64,000 nt of DNA, taken from assembly GCF_020382885.2 (NCBI RefSeq), contig NC_058514.1, positions 13,998,249 through 14,062,248 on the forward strand. Reading direction: 5' to 3'. The position numbers and the translations under genes were made by a program. Below the pieces are notes generated by a model that saw only the letters and a program-made list of their open reading frames with translations, searched no databases and was not told the origin of the DNA. How positions within the stretch are numbered: the first letter of the stretch is position 1; every line of letters starts with the position of its first letter. This stretch comes from Scatophagus argus (Eukaryota; Chordata; Actinopteri; Scatophagidae). Positions 1 through 15,700 of the stretch are shown in pieces.

Positions 1-3774
<3,774 letters not shown>

Positions 3775-4661
3775 ATGTATGTTTGAGGGAAGAGAGGAGT
3801 GGGGATTCAAGGGCACATTCTTAGTTTATATGTTGCATCTGTGTTTCTACCAAATGCTGCATTTTTTTTTCCTTCAGCAGTCCATGTACAGACTGATTTT
3901 TAGAGAAGCACCTGTATGTTGGGTATTTAAAAGGAGTGTAGATGAATAATCACACTTGACACATATCACATGTCTTGGAATTTCCAAGCATGTGAGAGAT
4001 GCAGAAAACACTCAGCAAGGGATAATGAGATGAATCAGGGTGAAAGTAATATTACCATAAAAGTCCGGTCCATAACAGGCCCCTCTATGAAATTAAAGTG
4101 GGTTTAGGGGTTCATGGGGTTAGCCAGCTTAATTTACAGGATATTAACACTGTAGCAACATGACATCTCACAACAAAATATATCATGCTGTATCACGATG
4201 TGACGATGGACAAAAAGAGCCGAACACAGCATGCCACACCCTCACACACACACACTAACATTTCATACCTTTTCCAGAAAGCTACTGGGGCCACAAGTTT
4301 TCACTTTTGTGCTGATACAGAATCCATTCTAAATCATTTATTTCCAGTTTCATAATTACATAAATAAAGTAGTCAATATAAAAATAACTGTTATGTTTAC
4401 ATTCTGTTTTTATTTTGTGACTTTTTCTGTGACCGCCCCCTTTCGTCCACGGCGGAAAACCTGTTGAATGTTTAGATTGCACAGATATAAAGCGTGCGCT
4501 ACAGTGAAACTACAGTCCCTGGCTCTAAAGTGCCAAAATGTTGGTAAATGTTAGTACCTAATCAGCACCATCAAGTGGGATTAACCAAGATTAGCCACAA
4601 GATAGCAGCTAACTGTCTACCTCTAAGAAGCAACTTGTGCTCTGCTGGTTTGAATCCATGG

Positions 4662-4664
<3 letters not shown>

Positions 4665-4707
<43 letters not shown>
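4665..4707. repeat. (TG)n microsatellite, about 21 units
   Basis: Pure TG dinucleotide run downstream of the NXPE gene. Confidence 0.95.
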
Positions 4708-4710
<3 letters not shown>

Positions 4711-6905
4711 ATTTTTGGTTCAGTTATGGCTTCAGGAAACGGTACAAATGTAGAAAAAAATACAAATATACTTTTATTTTGAAAGGAGTGTAAATGTCTA
4801 TATCTGATAATTCACTTGTCTTGTCACTTCTGAATCTCCTGTAATTTCATATTCTTCAAAGAATTTTTAACAACTGTCCCAAATACTTTGAAGCTTCTAA
4901 CATGCCAATCAAAATCAGAGGTAGGACGCTGCCTCTGCTGCATTGGCAAAGAGCAAGAAATTGAGCTTTCCTATGGCCTGTAATTAGCCAGGCATGTGTG
5001 CCTGAAATGAGCCCACAGAATAGCGTGAAAACATCCTTGTGAGGGAACATTTCTGTTCCGTGTGCACAAATGCAGTCACAAAAGCATATTGGGCTGTAAG
5101 TGCACTCTCAGTCATCCCTATGTGGATATTACAGAATAACACTCGCTTGTCAAGTTGACCTTTTAGACTTTGGAAGGTGGGATAGGAAAGACAATGACTC
5201 ATGTCTTCCCCTCCTGTCCTTGTATCTGATCATAACATTTAGCAAAGTACAACAGCTTGTGTCATCCACCCACCTTTACCTCATGCCAAGCTTTTAGTAT
5301 TCTTGGAAAATTCTCCCTGAACTGAACTTGAACTGATCAATCACAACTTGAACGATTTACCTTTGATTTTATTAGGAGCTAATGGGTATAGATGGTTGTA
5401 GCCGACATTCAAAAGTTCAAAACTCAATTCACGAAGTATCTGATGTATCATTTGCTGTCCTCCATATCCCACAATCTACTGTGCACCGTCCAGTCATTTG
5501 ACGGAGCTCTCAAGCTGTTTTTGGCAGCTTGTAAAGTTGGAAAATGTCACGTGACTTTGACTGCGTCTCAAGGTTATTTTGTCATGATCAATCACTGGTG
5601 AATATTTTACTTGTATGAAGACTATGTAAGGCCACTGCAGGCTGTAAATAATAGATGCCAAACAGTCCACTGTCTGCTTACTATCTGTTGGTATTTACAG
5701 GAAGTTACATGGATCAGTTAGCCAGTCAATTTTTCCAGTTGTGCAACATTTCCTGATCCATAGATCTCTGTGCTCACCTACACCATGTATTTCAACAGTG
5801 CTGTAAATGCGGAATGTGTGAGCAGGATCAGGCTGTAGCCTGCATAACTTGAGGTCAGTGTGGTTTACCGAGTGCAGCCAATGTTCCATTCCTCTGACAG
5901 TAAATTTAACAAAAGCACACATCTGTTTTACAAAGGGAGAGTTTATAGGCCAGGTACTGTTGATTTTCAGGTTAAATGGAACTTTCTTCCACTCTGCAGT
6001 CAGTCAGTGCATCATAAAAATGGATTAATAATAACTGACATCTACTTATACCTCAACAAACATGTATTTGTGGAAATCCCCTTTAGCTGAAATTAATGTA
6101 TTTTATGTTTTCAAAGAACAGAAGAGTTATTTTGAGACTATTTTTACTATGTAAAAATGAAACGTTTACATGGTGTTTGGTATAAAACGTATTGAAATAT
6201 TAATACGGCAAACTACTGTTTAAACTACTGACACAATTGCTGATTATTGAATTGTGATTATTGTATGTAATGTTAACTTGGTCTTGCTTGTTTGTAAGTT
6301 CTTGAAAAGTGTGACAACGTAATTTCTTGATTGTTAGACTTTTGTATAATTGTTGTTTTATATACTTAACAAACAAACTTTGAAAGTTAACTACAACATT
6401 CATATGAAATGGAGATTATCTAAAGTTCTTATTTAATATTAATTGAAGATGAACTGTCACACGGTATGTGAAAAGAAATTTTCTAGGATAGTCGGAACAA
6501 GAAAGACTTCCTGAGACCAGTTGAATAAAATGTATATTTAGTCTATAAATTACTTTCATATTTTCAAGTTCTTATCTCAAAGGTTTTGCAAAGAGAAGAG
6601 ACTGTAACAGAAGTGAAATTCCATCATAGTATGAACAGAAATAAAAAAAAACATTAGACACAACAAGGGTTCTGCAAATAAAACCATTTAATAGCGATGT
6701 ATGTAATACTCTAGTGCTTCATAATAAAATAAATGCATTCTACATTCTATTGTTGTAATGACTCAGCACCGACATGCACTGTGAACTGCCTTCTATACTT
6801 TCTACATGCTTGCTGAAACAACCAATTGTAAGAATGCCAAAATTTTAGGGAAGCCTGTAAATTGAATTATTGACATCCAACGTTGTTCCTCTGAATGCTT
6901 CTGAT

Positions 6906-6911
6906 TTTATT
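6906..6911 (-). promoter_or_regulatory. Candidate poly(A) signal of the fibrinogen-domain gene
   Basis: AATAAA on the minus strand, about 180 bases after the stop codon at 7090-7092. Distance and strand fit; use is inferred. Confidence 0.45.
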
Positions 6912-7089
6912 CTCTTTGCTTACAGGACTACCTCAGTGATAACCTGATTGAACACTGGCACAAAACAAATTTCCGTATAATTTTCAGCTAAATTTCTATT
7001 TTAGATATCTTCTTTTCAAGAGCAGTTACTTTTTCTGATATGAAGAGATAAAGAAATAAAAGAAAGAGAATAGGGAGCATGAAGTTAAA

Positions 7090-10000
7090 TCACACAGACT
7101 TGATCATCATTCTGGTAGCTTTGACAGAGTAAGGAGCATCAGTTTTCCAGGTATCCCAGTGGAGGCCTGACGCCCAACCAATATTGTCACTGGCAGGATG
7201 CCAGTCGCCATTCAATCTGGCAGAGCCACAGCGGCTGTACCACCAGCCACCACCTTCTGAAAAGCTACATTCAGTCTCGGCAATGTCACCAAAGATGCAT
7301 GGGGAGCAGCCATCATTGTCACGGTCAATGGTGCTGAAGCCATAACCATTCTGATCAATCCCACCATAGGCACCACGGATGGCATCACCTGTGGACAAAG
7401 TAGGAATGTATTTGAGGAAGTCTGGAGTTTGTAATTCAGAGGGTTTCTTTTAAATGTAGCTTTTTCTGAACAGTGGCCACTGTGTTGAAAATGGCACATT
7501 AAAGTTGGTCAAGTCAAGGCACTGATACATCAGCCAATTCTCGGCAACAGTTCAACAACAAGAGTATTACGAAATTTCCAAGTCCAAGTCACTGTGACCG
7601 ATGGCCATTGTTTTCTCATGTTTCCAGGTGTTTCCTGTCTGATTCATTCTCAGAACAGCCTTGGTTTTCATTCTCAATTACAGTAATGTCAGTCATACAG
7701 CTATACATCTATAAAATTGAAAAGTGTATTTTAGTGCCTATAAATTCAATGTTTCATTTGAAAGGGAAAATGTGGTAGCTGTATTTCATCTTTCAAAAGT
7801 TGCACAGTCTCACTTTAAAGCTGCCATGTGTGGAATTTTATCATACATAAAACAACACTTCATTATTAATCTAAGTTTTTAAGGCAAAAGAGCCATAAGC
7901 ACAAAAAATATTATTGTGGTCTAAAGTAACAGACTATTCCAACCAGCATAAATGAAAGCTAAATATGCATTAACATTTACGTGTCAATAAGAAGCAAAGG
8001 AAAAGCAGGACAGTGGAGAACATCTAAAAAGTAGGCTGGCTTACCTGCATTTCCTCTGTATTTCCCGACGTGCAGTTTGTAAGCTGCTTTCTCACTGCCC
8101 AGTCTGAAGTTTTTGTACTGGGCAAAAGCAGTGCCACCTTCATGATCCCACAGGTCGACCCTCATGATCCACTTCTTGCTCTTGTTCTTGGTCAGAGAGT
8201 AAACATTTTTCAGGCCAAGCCAGTGGTCCTCTGAGGGAATCAGCAGAGCACAAGTAAAGAATTAAAATTTTCCTACATCCATTTTCAGTATGTGTAACAG
8301 CCTTGCGAATACCTTTATTCAAAATACTTTTCAAAGCCATAATAAAAATATTTACATGGCTCCAAAGCAAAGTGTTTGGCCCTTTACAATAATAGTTTCT
8401 GGAGGCAGATTGTTGAAGCCAGCTGCAAGTAAGTCAGGCAAAAATTCAGTTAATTACAGCTAAAGGTTCAAGCTTGTTATTACTGTGCACTTTGTGAGAC
8501 ATGCCACAGCCAAGACGAAAGGCTCTCTTTCAGAAGCCCTGTGCTGGATCTTGACAAACAGCTGCAGGCAGATGCTCCAAAGCCAGCTACTAGCCCTACT
8601 TTCCCGCCCTCAATTATGCTATTCACATAACTCAACAAGCCAAATCCTCTCAGTCCGCAAGTGTTCTATCTCCCCATGACAGAGCTGTTCTAGACATTGC
8701 ACGCAAAATTAAGAATGTGTCTGCGGCAACATTTTCTGCCTCCTTGAAACAGCATTTTCTTCGACTACAAATGTTTCGTCACTCGGCCTGAGGTCATTTA
8801 AAGTGCTTCACTTCAATTCTACTTGGCCCCCAAGAGAGTTTGAGTCTATCAGCTCAGAGTGCTGCTGCTGTTCCTCACTCACACTACATGAGTCGCCATG
8901 GTCGTAGCTGCCATTCATCATGCCCTCTCTCATTCAGTCGCTTCGCACCAAAATTGGATCCTCATTCTGTACCAGTTAAAATGAACACTTAAGAAAAATA
9001 AGAAAAATATAAAAATGTAAAACACAAAGTGAAGTAAATAAAGTGTGCTTAGTGCCAGTCTATGGTGTGCTGTGAGTGTTTGATTGTGTGTGTGAAGGTG
9101 TGTTCATGTGGCTGGGGGGCGGGGGGGGGGGGGGGGGGGGGGATCTCCAGACCTGCTTAACAAGGATCAGGAAACTAGTCACTGGCCTCCATTGTCCTTC
9201 TATTTTCTACTCCCATGTAACAATGTCGATTAAAGGCTTTGGAAAACAGGACCCTGCTCTCACAGCAAGATGCTTGTCACTGACTGTTGACATTCTCAGC
9301 CTTTGCATCCCTTCTTCAATTAGACTGCATATCTCCTGTGGTTGTCCAATGGAACCCATGTCATTGCTGGCTTTTCCGGCTTCCCGAGTTGCACCGAATT
9401 CACCTTCATCTGCCTACGATCCTTCTCATCATCCCCATGTCACTTCACCATCGACACTTCTAACTGACCGACCCTCAACATCTAATACTCTCCTAATTTC
9501 TGCTTAACCTCTAAATGACATATTGTGGTCGTGTGATACTTACGTGTCAGGTTTCCAAAACCATTTTTATATGCTGCCCATTTCATGTTAAAGGAAACTG
9601 CTCCTCCACTGCGTCTCTGAAACACTGTCCATCCTCCATCTGGTTGCATTATGCAGTAGACCTGAACAGGAAGTCCAGTGAACATATGTTGCGCAAGATA
9701 GCTGTCACTCATATTAACTGTTTGTGTGAGCATGCTTGGGTTATTAGGAAGTATGGTGCCATACAGAGGAACTGTGTTGTTATGCAGAGGAACTATGGTG
9801 TTATATTGAAATGTAAGAAGCTCCTCTCAGTCTGAGAGGAGGTGTAATATTTTGTTTTTTCTAATATTTTATAGTTATTTTGTTGAATCAGGCAATGACA
9901 ATTTAAAATGAAAGAACAGCATAATCTTACAATTTTGGCTTACCATAACAATATGCAATACAAAAACTATGAAAATCTATTGGCAGAATTTCATCTATTT

Positions 10001-10732
10001 AGCCATTAAATGTGTATTTAAGACCCCTTTACTGGGTTCTTGTTTTACCACGTTGGGTGAAACACATTCTAAAATGTGCCAGTGATAGTTGTCATTTCAA
10101 TTCATGACCCTAAATGAAATAAGAAACCATTTTTTTTGTTCAAGGAACTGTTGTTTCAAAATGTAACATAAAAAAAGGTTTCATCACTAAAAACTGCGCT
10201 GTAGGTGCCAAAGAATGCAGGCATAACAACAGTAACTGGAGTTGGGCTTAGTGAACATTCAGTTACATGCAGTAATCACTTATTACATTACATGTCAGAC
10301 TTAGGATCTTCTGTGATACCTTAAATGGGGTCTTAACTCCAGGAGGTTGGATTACATAAACCCCACTGGATGCTTGTGGTGAAAGAGCCTTAATCTGTGT
10401 GCATTCTGTTCCTAAAGTTAGTATAACAAGAGAAAAGCAAGAGGATAACCAACATACGGTGCATTTTACTGACCATAATTTGTACATGCAAAATTGTAAG
10501 ACATCTGCAAACAATTATACAATAACATGCATTGTACCTTGAGAGGGAACTGCAGTCTGCTGTTTCTAGAAACACCACAGAAACAGTTTTAAAGTGAGTT
10601 ACTAAACATTGTTCTTGTCTGAAACATATTAAAGAAAATAGACTGGAGATCGACTATTTTTACCTTAGTCTGCTCTGTGCAGCTCAGAAGAAATGCCAAA
10701 GTGAACACACAGCAGGCAGTCAGGCTCTTCAT
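7090..10732 (-). CDS. Secreted fibrinogen C-terminal domain protein (angiopoietin-like/FGL-like), 263 aa
   Basis: Six exons in frame: 10664-10732, 10538-10565, 10320-10411, 9544-9661, 8045-8230, 7090-7388 (792 nt, 263 aa). Residues 1-20 form a clear signal peptide ([18 protein letters not shown]). After a short linker the rest is one fibrinogen-related domain: CTQIKAL start, [51 protein letters not shown] (calcium site) and GGWWYSRCG...LNG. There is no coiled coil, unlike angiopoietins and most ANGPTLs, and the length is close to MFAP4. The stretch after the calcium site has extra cysteines ([16 protein letters not shown]), which recalls fish proteins labelled angiopoietin-related 5-like. Such proteins are secreted lectin-like or signalling ligands; ligand and role are not deducible here. 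The family is sure, the subfamily is not. Confidence 0.85.
9114..9142. repeat. Poly(G) tract
   Basis: A run of G, interrupted once by C at 9120, followed by 22 consecutive G, in an intron of the fibrinogen-domain gene. It follows a GT-rich stretch. Exact length may be an assembly estimate. Confidence 0.9.
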
Positions 10733-12734
10733 TTTGTCCTGATTTTCTGAGTTTAACAGCGACATGTTCGACTTAAAAGATAATATATTTTGTAGATCTA
10801 AAACTTTTTATAAAACCGTTAGCTACACTGAAAAGACACAACTGTGTTACTGCAATGAATGTTAACATTTTAGACTTCTTACACTTTCACAACATTTAAG
10901 ATTAAAATGCCACCATTTATAGTCAATAATTTATTTATCCATGCACGTACCTGCGTGTTAAATGAACCTTGTATCCTGAACTCCACAACAGTTACACCCT
11001 TTTCCACCAGCTAATCTACCACCCCTTCCTCTTGCTCACGATAAACACTGCAGACTCAACCCGAACAACGGAACCAGTCATCTCACTCCACACACATTTT
11101 TTACAACTGTGCCATTTCAACACGGCTGTGTTAAAATATGCCCAGAGGTGTTTACAGGCTTGCTTCTCTGGCTTTTACCATCTGGACTCATGACTCAACA
11201 CAACCAATGTTCTAACTCACAGAAGAAATACTTGCTGTGTTGTTGAAGCCTGAAACAGTGCAATTAACCACAGATAGATAGTAGACACACTATAAAGTGT
11301 GTCCTTATGCCTGTGTGATCGCATGAGATAAAACATTTCTACTCTCAAATAAACTATGGCGGCCCTGAAGGTCTAAACGCAACATCTCACAAAATGCGAC
11401 AACATTTCAGAAAACACACTGTTTCACAAAATACAATGACATTTCACTCCCCTAATTCTTACTCTAGTGTCATCAGGAGGTAGCCCATAGAGCTAATGAC
11501 TTACTATATGACCATGCGCCATAAAAGCTCCATCTCAGGTAAATGCACACTGTGAAACAGGAGGAAAGTGACCAAAGCAGGGAGACACTGTGAGCATATC
11601 ACTGCCTCCAAAGTCTCAATACTCAGCTTCAGCATAGACTGTGCAACCAACCCTGTATATGACACTATGTATGCCTGCCAATTATTTTTAATTTAATTTT
11701 TTTTTTAAATATTTTATTTACTTTATTAATCCCAAGCTAGGAAATTACTTCTCTGCATTTAACCCATCACTGATTGAAACACACATACATGCAACATGCA
11801 GTGAAACACAGGAGCAGTGGGCTGCAGCAAGCGCCCGGGGAGCAAATTGGGGATTAAGTGCCTTGCTCAAGGTCACATCTGCCAGCTAATGGAGGGGGGG
11901 AGCATGTCATCAATATCATCCCACTGTGACTGAAGCACTGAAGCCTCGTACTTGTTCAACTTAAAAGATATAAAAGTAAGCCTATGCACCTCATTGAATT
12001 ATGATTTTATATTTATTTTTTACTTACTCAATAGGCTGTTTGACACCAATGGGGTTGCAGTTGAGAGAACAAAGCTAAATCGTCATCGCTATAAAAATGC
12101 ATCAAAGCAACACATTAATTTGTAGGAGTACATAAACATCATTATAATCAGATGTACCCATCGTGGACAGTGATGTTAAGGGTTGAAGACAAGAGAGATT
12201 CAATTACCAAAAAGGTCCAATTGAGAGACCTTTCATTTCATCCTGCATGACATTTCAAGCACACAGCTCTTTCTCAGACTGCTTCTGGACGTGTGTGTCT
12301 TTTTCTGTTATCTTTGCAGTGATATTATAATCCTATTAATTTACAGTTTTTGGGCAGCTGCAAGCATGGCTGTAGAATGCTGTAGGAGTTTTGACTTTTC
12401 TCATGCAGCATTTCCTTTGTGACAAACAGTATGTACCAGTGTGTACTAATTTTGTACATTTTTGTGCAGAATGGAAGATAAATAGCAGTTTACAGCTGTT
12501 TCACAGAAACCTTTTTAATAACATAATCTATCAAAATCTATCACGTAGGTTTAAAATTGAAAATCTTGATAGCCCAGGTGACAATTCTGAATTTTCTTTT
12601 TTTTCTATACATCACATATCATTCACCAGCATTGCTCCTACCCTCAAAGAACCGAAGAACACAATTTTCTTAAAATCACCCATTAACACCACCCATTCAT
12701 ACTTAAAATTCAAATTTCCCAAACCGACCTGCAC
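10733..12734. other. Intergenic region between fibrinogen-domain gene and NLR
   Basis: Holds the promoter side of the fibrinogen-domain gene and the 3' UTR of the NLR. Only an antisense SINE fragment near 11722-11912 is recognised; the remainder shows no coding sequence I can support. Confidence 0.55.
11722..11912 (-). repeat. SINE fragment (same family as 21334-21682), reverse orientation
   Basis: Read on the minus strand it matches the body and tail of the element at 21334-21682: CCTTGAGCAAGGCACTTAA, then AATTTGCTCCCCGGGCGCTT, then a GTTGCATGT segment and an ATGCAGA tail. The tRNA-like head is missing, so it is a 5'-truncated copy. Confidence 0.7.
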
Positions 12735-15700
12735 TCAAAAATGCTCTAATCTTTCTGCACTAGCTGACCGAGAAATGAGTTGTGGCAAACCCTCCACTGT
12801 ACATATGGTTACAGAGCAGTCATCCTCCTCCATCCCAAACCCAGGGTACAGTGGCTCAGTAAAGGTGCTATAGAAAGTGTGAAGATGGCTGAGGGTCCCA
12901 GAGGATACACTGTAAAAGGACAGGGTGCCGCCTGGCCAGTCCAGATACACTCCGACCTTGTGGGAGCGAGACGGAGGAGCTGGTATTTCCACTGGCTGGT
13001 GGTCGTGCTGAGCACTGTAGTGATCCTCAGAACAGTAAAGAGACCAGGACTGCTCTGTGTCTCCAAACCCACAGAGATGAGAGCTTGCCCTCCGACGGAT
13101 GCCACTCATGGCCACGGCGACATCCACCCAGCGCCCTCGCCACTCCACCTCCCAGTAGTGGCGTTGGGTGAGGCCTTGTTGACACAACACCTGGGATACA
13201 CTCTCGAATCTGTCGGGATGGTCTGGGTACTGCTGTCTCTCCCTGACCCATGTCACCTGCTTTCCACTGTTGTGTAGAAAGAGAGACTTGGCAGCAGTGT
13301 TTGCATCCAATGTCAGTGCACATGCATCTGTAAAAAAAACAAAAAACAGATATGACTATTTCAGTTTTCTTTCAGAAAGAGAAATGATTTGGGGAAACTA
13401 GATCAGAGCGGCACAGCTGCCTGTGATAAATGAACTTCTCTGCTGCCATCTGTTGGACATGTCAGAGAAAAAAAGTGACAAAGTGGAAGATTGCAGTACG
13501 CATGAGTCATTTATATATGCACACAATCAATACTGACTGCTGAAACAGAGGAATTTAAAAATATAATACAGATACTGCCCATTGGTTAAAATTTGGTAAA
13601 AATAAAAGTGAATAGAAATAATATAAATAGAAAATGCAGTGGCTTACAGTTTTTCAGTGTCGATGTCAAGAAGCACTCGGCATTATTGTCCACACTGACA
13701 AGACAAGAGGGTTTATATATAAATGTTAATCATTAATATCCACATTTTGCTTTATAGCTTATGAAACCACACTGTACATGTTATTTGTTTTTTAAATGTA
13801 TACAAAAAAATATTATATGTGCCTGTTAAGCATGTCAACAAGACGCTCCCTACTTCCCTTCCCTCCCCTGCACTTTATCATGTGTGCAGACATGTGCTTC
13901 TGCTCTGAAACTAACTTTGTCACATGTGTGCCAACAAGCATCACTCTAAAGGGAACTTGGTTAAATGAAATGTTAAATCACAAGACGTGTTTCATATTCT
14001 TGGGAATACCCATCTTCACAAGATATGTAGTATAATAATAAATAGGTTTTTTACTCTCAATTTTCAAGCTTTTTCTTTATTCTATTTTCTCTCTTTATTT
14101 TTGGATTTTTTTGCCAGGAGTGATTTAAAAGACAGTAAATCATTAGCTGTGACAGACGGTTATACCATAGTTCTTCCAGTTTACACAGCGGATCGTTTCT
14201 GCGAAGAGAGATCAGCTTCACTCCAGAGTCCTGCAGGTAGTTGTAGCTGAGGTCCAGCTGCCTCAGGTGAGAAGGATTGGAGCTCAGCGCTGAAGCCAAA
14301 TAAATGCAGCCTTTCTGGGTGACTCCACAGAACGACAGCCTGTGTGGAGACAGGGTATTCATATCCAAAAACACAGTATTTGCTTACGTTACGTAAATGA
14401 ATTTGATAAATATCTTCCAAAAATAAAACTGAAAATGTATAAACCAATATGTTAGTGTTTACTTTTACACCTTAAATTTGGATGTTTCTGTGTCTTTGTC
14501 GTGCTGAAATTCTTTTTGTATATCAAAGACTCTTATTTTGAATGTAAAGCCGTCTTACATTAACGTCTCCAATGTACAATGTGTGCTCGCCAGTCCAGCA
14601 GAAAGCAGTTTAACTTCTGAGTCCTGTAGGTCATTCCTACTCAGATCAAGCTCCTTCAGGTGAGACGTGTCACAGCTGAGGACTGAGGCCAAATCAGCAC
14701 AGCATTTCTGGAGCTTGCACTCATTTAACCTGCAGGTTAGGATATGTTTTGTTTCAGTCAGTACAACAACAAAGTTTAAAATGAACTGCGCTTTGCTGGA
14801 GTTGAAATGATCTTATATTTGTTTTCATGAAAATGGCTTGGGCTTTTACTTGAAAACACTGACAGCGCATGTAGAGCTGTGCCATTTAAGTAGATATATA
14901 CTACTTCTGTGAGTCTGTGTGAGTGACCTTAATGTCCCCAGTTTACAGTGTGGACTTCTCAATCCAGCACACAGCAGCTGCATGTCTGGACCCTGCAGGC
15001 TGTTTCCACTCAGATCCAGGTCAATGAGGTTGCCAAAGTCAGAGCTGAGAGCTGAACCAATGTGACCGCAACATTTCTGTGTAAGGCCACACCAGCTGAG
15101 CCTGACAAATGGAAGAAAATTTTAAATGAAACAGTAGCATTCATTCTTCTCTCCACTAACTCATGAGGGAAATATCAGTTCCTTTAGCTGTTCTGTGCTC
15201 CATTATGTTTATCAGCTAGTTGATAACTTTATCAGCTAGTCACTTTGAACTTGATTGGTATGCGTGTGATGGGTTCATCAGAGTGATTAGTTGAAAATAG
15301 TGATTGTGTTTGCCACATTAACCTGACAGTCCTTATACTAGTTGTCAAGATCTTGATTTGAGGATTGCACTGACCTTAGCTTTTCCAGTTTACAGTGTGG
15401 ATTCCTCAGTCCAGCGATAAGCAGTGATACACCAGAGTCCTTCAAGCTGTTGTTTGTCAGGTCAAGAGATTTCAGCTGAGATGTTCCTGAACTCAGAACT
15501 GTGGCCAAATCTGCACAGCAATTCTCTTTCAGCTTGCACCGATTCAAACTGCAAGAATTCACCAAAACATATGGATTTTTTCTCTATAAAAAACATTTAT
15601 AGTGATTAAATTCAAGTTGAAGCTAGTAGTTTAGGTTTGTCAAAAAGAAGAAGGTCTAACCTCACTCTTTCTAGTTTGCAGTGTTGGCTGCACAGTCCCA

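Larger units (their letters stand above)
3775..7089. other. Intergenic stretch, no gene recognised
   Basis: Between the NXPE stop codon and the fibrinogen-domain gene. It should contain the 3' UTRs of both. Apart from the (TG)n tract and candidate poly(A) signals, only short ORFs without recognisable domains or good splice context are visible. Confidence 0.6.
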
